Notes under the pieces: generated by a model
Told to the model about the DNA's origin: nothing
The model's database searches: none
What the model saw: only the letters and a program-made list of their open reading frames with translations
Program-made: the position numbers and the translations under genes
Shown here: one piece after another, positions 7,445 to 9,428 of the stretch
Layout: every line of letters begins with the position of its first letter
How positions within the stretch are numbered: the first letter of the stretch is position 1
DNA from: Candidatus Colimorpha enterica
GTDB lineage: Bacteria > Bacillota > Clostridia > Oscillospirales > CAG-272
Direction of reading: 5' to 3'
Assembly: GCA_000433515.1 (NCBI GenBank)
Contig: FR891193.1
Coordinates: 498-9,925 of the forward strand
Length of the DNA: 9,428 nucleotides

Positions 7445-7478
7445 GCCGTACCGCTTGTCAGATGCCGCGGATTACGGC
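7445..7478 (-). other. Stable inverted repeat at the PGT stop codon
   Basis: Positions 7445-7454 pair with 7467-7478: GCCGTA with TACGGC and CCGC with GCGG. This makes ten base pairs with a two-base bulge at 7471-7472 and a 12-base loop. In the minus-strand transcript it contains the TAA of the sugar transferase gene (7474-7472) and lies in the 82-base gap before the GT4 start, the widest gap in the operon. No U-run follows, so it is not a standard terminator. It may be a processing, stability or attenuation element, or chance structure in GC-rich DNA. Confidence 0.4.
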
Positions 7479-8122
7479 TTTTCTCCGGAATTATCAGGCA
7501 ATGCCCCGCTGTCGTTTTTCTCTTTGTCAAGCGTTCCGGTGCCGCCCTCGACGACTCCCCTGTGGCGGAGGACTGCGGATACGGTTCCGAGAATGCAGCT
7601 TATATCGGTTTTCAGGCTGACAGACCTTGCATATTCTCCGTCAAGACGGGCTTTTTCGGGTATCGGAAGCTCGTCCCTGCCGTTTATCTGGGCAAGCCCC
7701 GTAAGGCCGGGACGGATGTCGTTTGCGCCGTATTTGTCGCGCTCTTCTATGAGGTCGTACTGGTTCCACAGTGCCGGACGCGGTCCGACGATCGCCATCT
7801 GACCGGCGATTATGTTGAACAGCTGCGGAAGCTCGTCAAGCGAGGTTTTGCGTAAGAATCTGCCGACGCGGGTGATGTAATGATCGGGGTCGGAAAGGAG
7901 GTGGGTCGGCGTGTCGTGCGGGGTCTTTGTTTTCATTGTCCGGAATTTCAGGATCGGGAAGAGCTTTTTGCCCTTTCCGACGCGCTTCTGGACGAAAAAC
8001 ACGCTTCCCCTGTCGTCGATGACGATGAGCAGGGAAAGAATCAGCCACACCGGGATGAGCATGACCGCCGCGATGAACGCGATGATCAGGTCGGCGGCGC
8101 GTTTTATGAAGTGTTTATACAT
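7472..8122 (-). CDS. Undecaprenyl-phosphate sugar phosphotransferase (PglC/EpsL-type monotopic PGT)
   Basis: A 216-residue small (monotopic) phosphoglycosyl transferase, which starts glycan synthesis by moving a sugar-1-phosphate from a UDP-sugar to undecaprenyl phosphate. Residues 9-33 form the hydrophobic re-entrant membrane helix, with Pro24 at the expected kink. KFRTM is at 59-63, and the catalytic Asp-Glu pair is Asp96-Glu97 in TSLDELPQLFNII. VGPRP is at 112-116 and RPGLTGLAQINGRD at 137-150, all diagnostic of the bacterial sugar transferase family. The last 25 residues are a hydrophilic tail rich in Gly, Asp and Lys. It is the first gene after a perfect promoter, with AAAGGA 11 bases before the ATG (8134-8139 in complement), as expected for the committed step. 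Which UDP-sugar it uses (for example a diacetyl-bacillosamine or N-acetylglucosamine type) cannot be told. Confidence 0.95.
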   Translation of the reverse strand: MYKHFIKRAADLIIAFIAAVMLIPVWLILSLLIVIDDRGSVFFVQKRVGKGKKLFPILKFRTMKTKTPHDTPTHLLSDPDHYITRVGRFLRKTSLDELPQLFNIIAGQMAIVGPRPALWNQYDLIEERDKYGANDIRPGLTGLAQINGRDELPIPEKARLDGEYARSVSLKTDISCILGTVSAVLRHRGVVEGGTGTLDKEKNDSGALPDNSGEKP

Positions 8123-8157
8123 TCACCGGAATGTCCTTTGAAAAATAAGTATACATT

Positions 8158-8186
8158 ATTATAACTCACGGCATCGGATTTGTCAA
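8158..8186 (-). promoter_or_regulatory. Consensus sigma-A promoter of the glycan operon
   Basis: Read on the minus strand, TTGACA (8186-8181) is followed by exactly 17 bases and TATAAT (8163-8158), a perfect match to both hexamers at the ideal spacing. The start of transcription should lie near 8151, giving a leader of about 29 bases before the ATG at 8122 with a ribosome site in between. Such a promoter is strong and is usually constitutive unless a repressor acts. No obvious operator palindrome overlaps it. Confidence 0.9.
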
Positions 8187-8197
8187 CAGACCGTGTG

Positions 8198-8225
8198 TTT
8201 TTTCAGCCCTTTTTGCTCCGATTTT
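8198..8225. promoter_or_regulatory. Phased A-tracts (likely curved DNA) upstream of the operon promoter
   Basis: Three T-runs on the plus strand, of 6, 5 and 4 bases at 8198-8203, 8210-8214 and 8222-8225, have centres 11.5 bases apart, close to one helical turn. On the operon's strand these are A-tracts centred near -50, -62 and -73 relative to the predicted start. A-tracts in this place can bend DNA and act like an UP element to raise promoter activity. The effect here is inferred. Confidence 0.4.
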
Positions 8226-8288
8226 ACATTATGACAAAAACTGCGGGCAAAACGGTTTTTTTATTTTCCCGGATTTTATAAAAAGGTG

Positions 8289-8317
8289 TTGAAAATCACG
8301 CCGTCATGGTGTATAAT
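8289..8317 (+). promoter_or_regulatory. Sigma-A promoter of upp
   Basis: TTGAAA at 8289-8294, a 17-base spacer and TATAAT at 8312-8317 give an almost perfect promoter, with AT-rich sequence (TTTTATAAAAA) just upstream. Transcription should begin near 8324, giving a leader of about 58 bases before the upp ATG. No riboswitch or attenuator is recognisable in that leader. Confidence 0.85.
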
Positions 8318-8365
8318 GATTGCAAAGATTTTTTCGAGGCGTGGAAAATGCGCCGACCGTAATAA

Positions 8366-8372
8366 AAGGAGA
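8366..8372 (+). promoter_or_regulatory. Ribosome binding site of upp
   Basis: AAGGAGA lies nine bases before the ATG at 8382. It fixes that codon as the start and rules out the longer open frame that begins at 8286, upstream of the -35 box. Confidence 0.9.
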
Positions 8373-8381
8373 TTATCAATT

Positions 8382-9011
8382 ATGGGAAAACTGCACGTTA
8401 TCGACCATCCGCTTATTCAGCACAAACTGACTATCATGCGCGACAAGAGGACGGGACCGAAGGATTTCAGAGAGCTTCTTGAGGAAATAACCGTTCTTAT
8501 GGGCTATGAGGTGACAAGGGATTTCCCTCTCGACGACTATGAGATCGAGACTCCTATGACAAAAATGACCGCAAAGCGCATTTCCGGCAAAAAGGTCGCC
8601 ATCGTTCCGATCCTCCGCGCCGGTCTCGGCATGGTTGACGGACTTCTCAGCCTGATCCCCGTCGCAAAGGTCGGGCATATCGGACTTTACCGCGACCCTG
8701 AGACGCACACTCCCGTTGTTTACTACTGCAAGCTCCCGTTTGACATCGAAAAGCGCACGATCATCGTCTGCGACCCGATGCTTGCAACCGGCGGAAGCTC
8801 CTCCGATGCGATTTCCATGCTGAAGGAAAAGGGCTGCAAGGACATCCGCCTTGTCTGCCTTGTTTCGGCTCCCGAGGGAGTGGCAAAGGTTCAGGCTGAC
8901 CATCCCGACGTTGATATCTACACAGCCGCGCTTGACGAAAGGCTCAACGACAACTGCTACATCCTTCCCGGTCTCGGCGACGCAGGGGACAGGCTGTTCG
9001 GTACCAAGTAA
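8382..9011 (+). CDS. upp: Uracil phosphoribosyltransferase
   Basis: This 209-residue enzyme makes UMP and diphosphate from uracil and PRPP in pyrimidine salvage, in the cytoplasm. The sequence is textbook for the family: HPLIQHKLTIMRDK near the N-terminus, IVPILRAGLGMVDG at residues 74-87, the PRPP-binding loop CDPMLATGGSSSDA at 130-143, and the uracil-binding YILPGLGDAGDR at 193-204. The length equals the usual 208-210 residues and no key residue is missing. The start at 8382 follows a good ribosome site and its own strong promoter. An in-frame extension back to 8286 would cross the promoter and was rejected. It stands divergent to the glycan operon and 109 bases ahead of pncC in the same direction, so the two salvage genes may be co-transcribed. 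No functional link to the glycan genes is apparent. Confidence 0.98.
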   Translation: MGKLHVIDHPLIQHKLTIMRDKRTGPKDFRELLEEITVLMGYEVTRDFPLDDYEIETPMTKMTAKRISGKKVAIVPILRAGLGMVDGLLSLIPVAKVGHIGLYRDPETHTPVVYYCKLPFDIEKRTIIVCDPMLATGGSSSDAISMLKEKGCKDIRLVCLVSAPEGVAKVQADHPDVDIYTAALDERLNDNCYILPGLGDAGDRLFGTK

Positions 9012-9036
9012 TATCCGACTTTTCATCCGAATCATT

Positions 9037-9084
9037 GCGATAATTGCCGGCCCGCGGTAGGTATGCAGGTACGGCAGTTATTGC
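9037..9084. repeat. Imperfect inverted repeat between upp and pncC
   Basis: GCGATAATTGCCG (9037-9049) can pair with CGGCAGTTATTGC (9072-9084) over 13 positions, two of them G-U type in the plus-strand RNA, around a 22-base GC-rich loop that includes the palindrome CCGCGG. No T-run follows on either strand, so it does not look like an intrinsic terminator. It could be an attenuator, an mRNA-stability element or a degenerate terminator for upp. Nothing else is recognisable in the 109-base gap. Confidence 0.5.
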
Positions 9085-9105
9085 GTTAACGGGGCAAAGA
9101 CGAAC

Positions 9106-9110
9106 GGAGG
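9106..9110 (+). promoter_or_regulatory. Ribosome binding site of pncC
   Basis: GGAGG lies ten bases before the GTG at 9121. The frame is closed upstream by TAG at 9058 and has no other start codon, so this site decides the start. Confidence 0.8.
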
Positions 9111-9120
9111 CGAAAAACCG

Positions 9121-9428
9121 GTGACACCCGAGGAAAAAACCGTTTCTTATCTCACGGAAAAGGGGCTGACTCTTTTCACGGCAGAATCCTGCACCGGGGG
9201 GCTTGTCTGCAAGAGGATAACCGACGTGCCCGGCGCGTCGAGGGTGCTTAAGGGCGGGGTGGTTTCGTACACGAACGGGATCAAGACAGATCTGCTCGGC
9301 GTTCTGCCGGAAACGATTGCGCGGCACACCGAGGTCTCGGAGCAGTGCGCGGCGGAAATGGCGCAGGGGGCAAGAAAAGTGTCCGGCGCCGACATCGGAG
9401 TCTCCGCGACCGGCTACGCAAGCGGCGG
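9121..9428 (+). CDS. pncC: NMN amidohydrolase / CinA C-terminal domain protein, partial
   Basis: The first 102 residues of a CinA C-terminal domain protein; the gene runs off the right edge. These enzymes hydrolyse nicotinamide mononucleotide to nicotinate mononucleotide and ammonia, which feeds NAD recycling in the cytoplasm. Seen: the signature AESCTGGLVCKRITDVPG at residues 21-38 with the conserved Ser23, then VVSYTNGIKTDLLGV at 47-61 with conserved Tyr50 and Lys55, and GADIGVSATGYASG at 89-102. The last stretch differs from the common TGIAGP form of the family. Because the protein starts at GTG 9121 right before this domain, it is the stand-alone PncC form and lacks the N-terminal MoaB-like domain of full CinA. 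It follows upp and may share its transcript. Confidence 0.92.
   Translation, partial: MTPEEKTVSYLTEKGLTLFTAESCTGGLVCKRITDVPGASRVLKGGVVSYTNGIKTDLLGVLPETIARHTEVSEQCAAEMAQGARKVSGADIGVSATGYASG

Noticed and set aside
7390..7530. Longer N-terminus for the GT4 gene starting at TTG 7530.
   Set aside because: The added 47 residues have no family resemblance, the extension overlaps the previous gene by 59 bases, and the conserved first strand starts at the ATG at 7389.
8235..8262. AT-rich hairpin (AAAAACTG with CGGTTTTT) followed by T residues upstream of upp.
   Set aside because: Nothing is transcribed towards it on the plus strand within the window, the stem is weak and contains a wobble pair, and it may simply be AT-rich promoter-upstream DNA.
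1..9428. CRISPR arrays, tRNA or rRNA genes, transposases, phage genes, defence genes and toxin-antitoxin pairs.
   Set aside because: Looked for and not seen. No regularly spaced repeats, no cloverleaf or CCA ends, and no protein motifs of these classes; nearly all sequence is covered by glycan or salvage genes.

Overview
The window looks like a chromosomal piece of a low-to-medium-GC Gram-positive anaerobe, most likely Clostridia. This rests on near-perfect sigma-A promoters, strong GGAGG-type ribosome sites, one GTG and one TTG start, tightly overlapping genes, and a Clostridia-like uracil phosphoribosyltransferase. The genus cannot be named from the sequence alone.

Positions 1-8122, all on the minus strand, hold one long glycan-assembly operon read from right to left. 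It starts at a perfect-consensus promoter (TTGACA, 17 bases, TATAAT; 8158-8186). The genes in order of transcription are: a PglC/EpsL-type phosphoglycosyl transferase (8122-7472), a GT4 glycosyltransferase (7389-6286), a GT32 transferase (6289-5558), a GT2 transferase (5561-4662), a CysE-fold acetyltransferase (4672-4133), a second GT32 (4096-3392), a second GT4 (3324-2134), and three more GT2 enzymes (2144-1128, 1120-140, and 143 running off the window edge). Most junctions are ATGA or 11-base overlaps or short gaps, so the genes are very likely co-transcribed and translationally coupled.

The inferred pathway is as follows. The first enzyme loads a sugar phosphate onto undecaprenyl phosphate at the membrane. 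Up to eight glycosyltransferases then extend the lipid-linked oligosaccharide on the cytoplasmic side, and the acetyltransferase probably decorates it. No flippase, polymerase or chain-length regulator is inside the window; they may lie beyond position 1. The product would be an exopolysaccharide, capsule or cell-wall glycan. Its sugars cannot be deduced.

Positions 8123-8381 form a divergent promoter region with phased A-tracts. Rightward on the plus strand come upp (uracil salvage, 8382-9011) and a truncated stand-alone pncC/CinA-C gene (NMN amidase, 9121 to the edge). A 13-base-pair inverted repeat lies between them. This half is ordinary housekeeping.

I see no clear previously undescribed system. 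The points most worth a second look are the size of the transferase set, the mosaic base composition, the paralogous GT32 and GT2 pairs, the acetyltransferase that has lost its serine-binding residues, and two unexplained inverted repeats.
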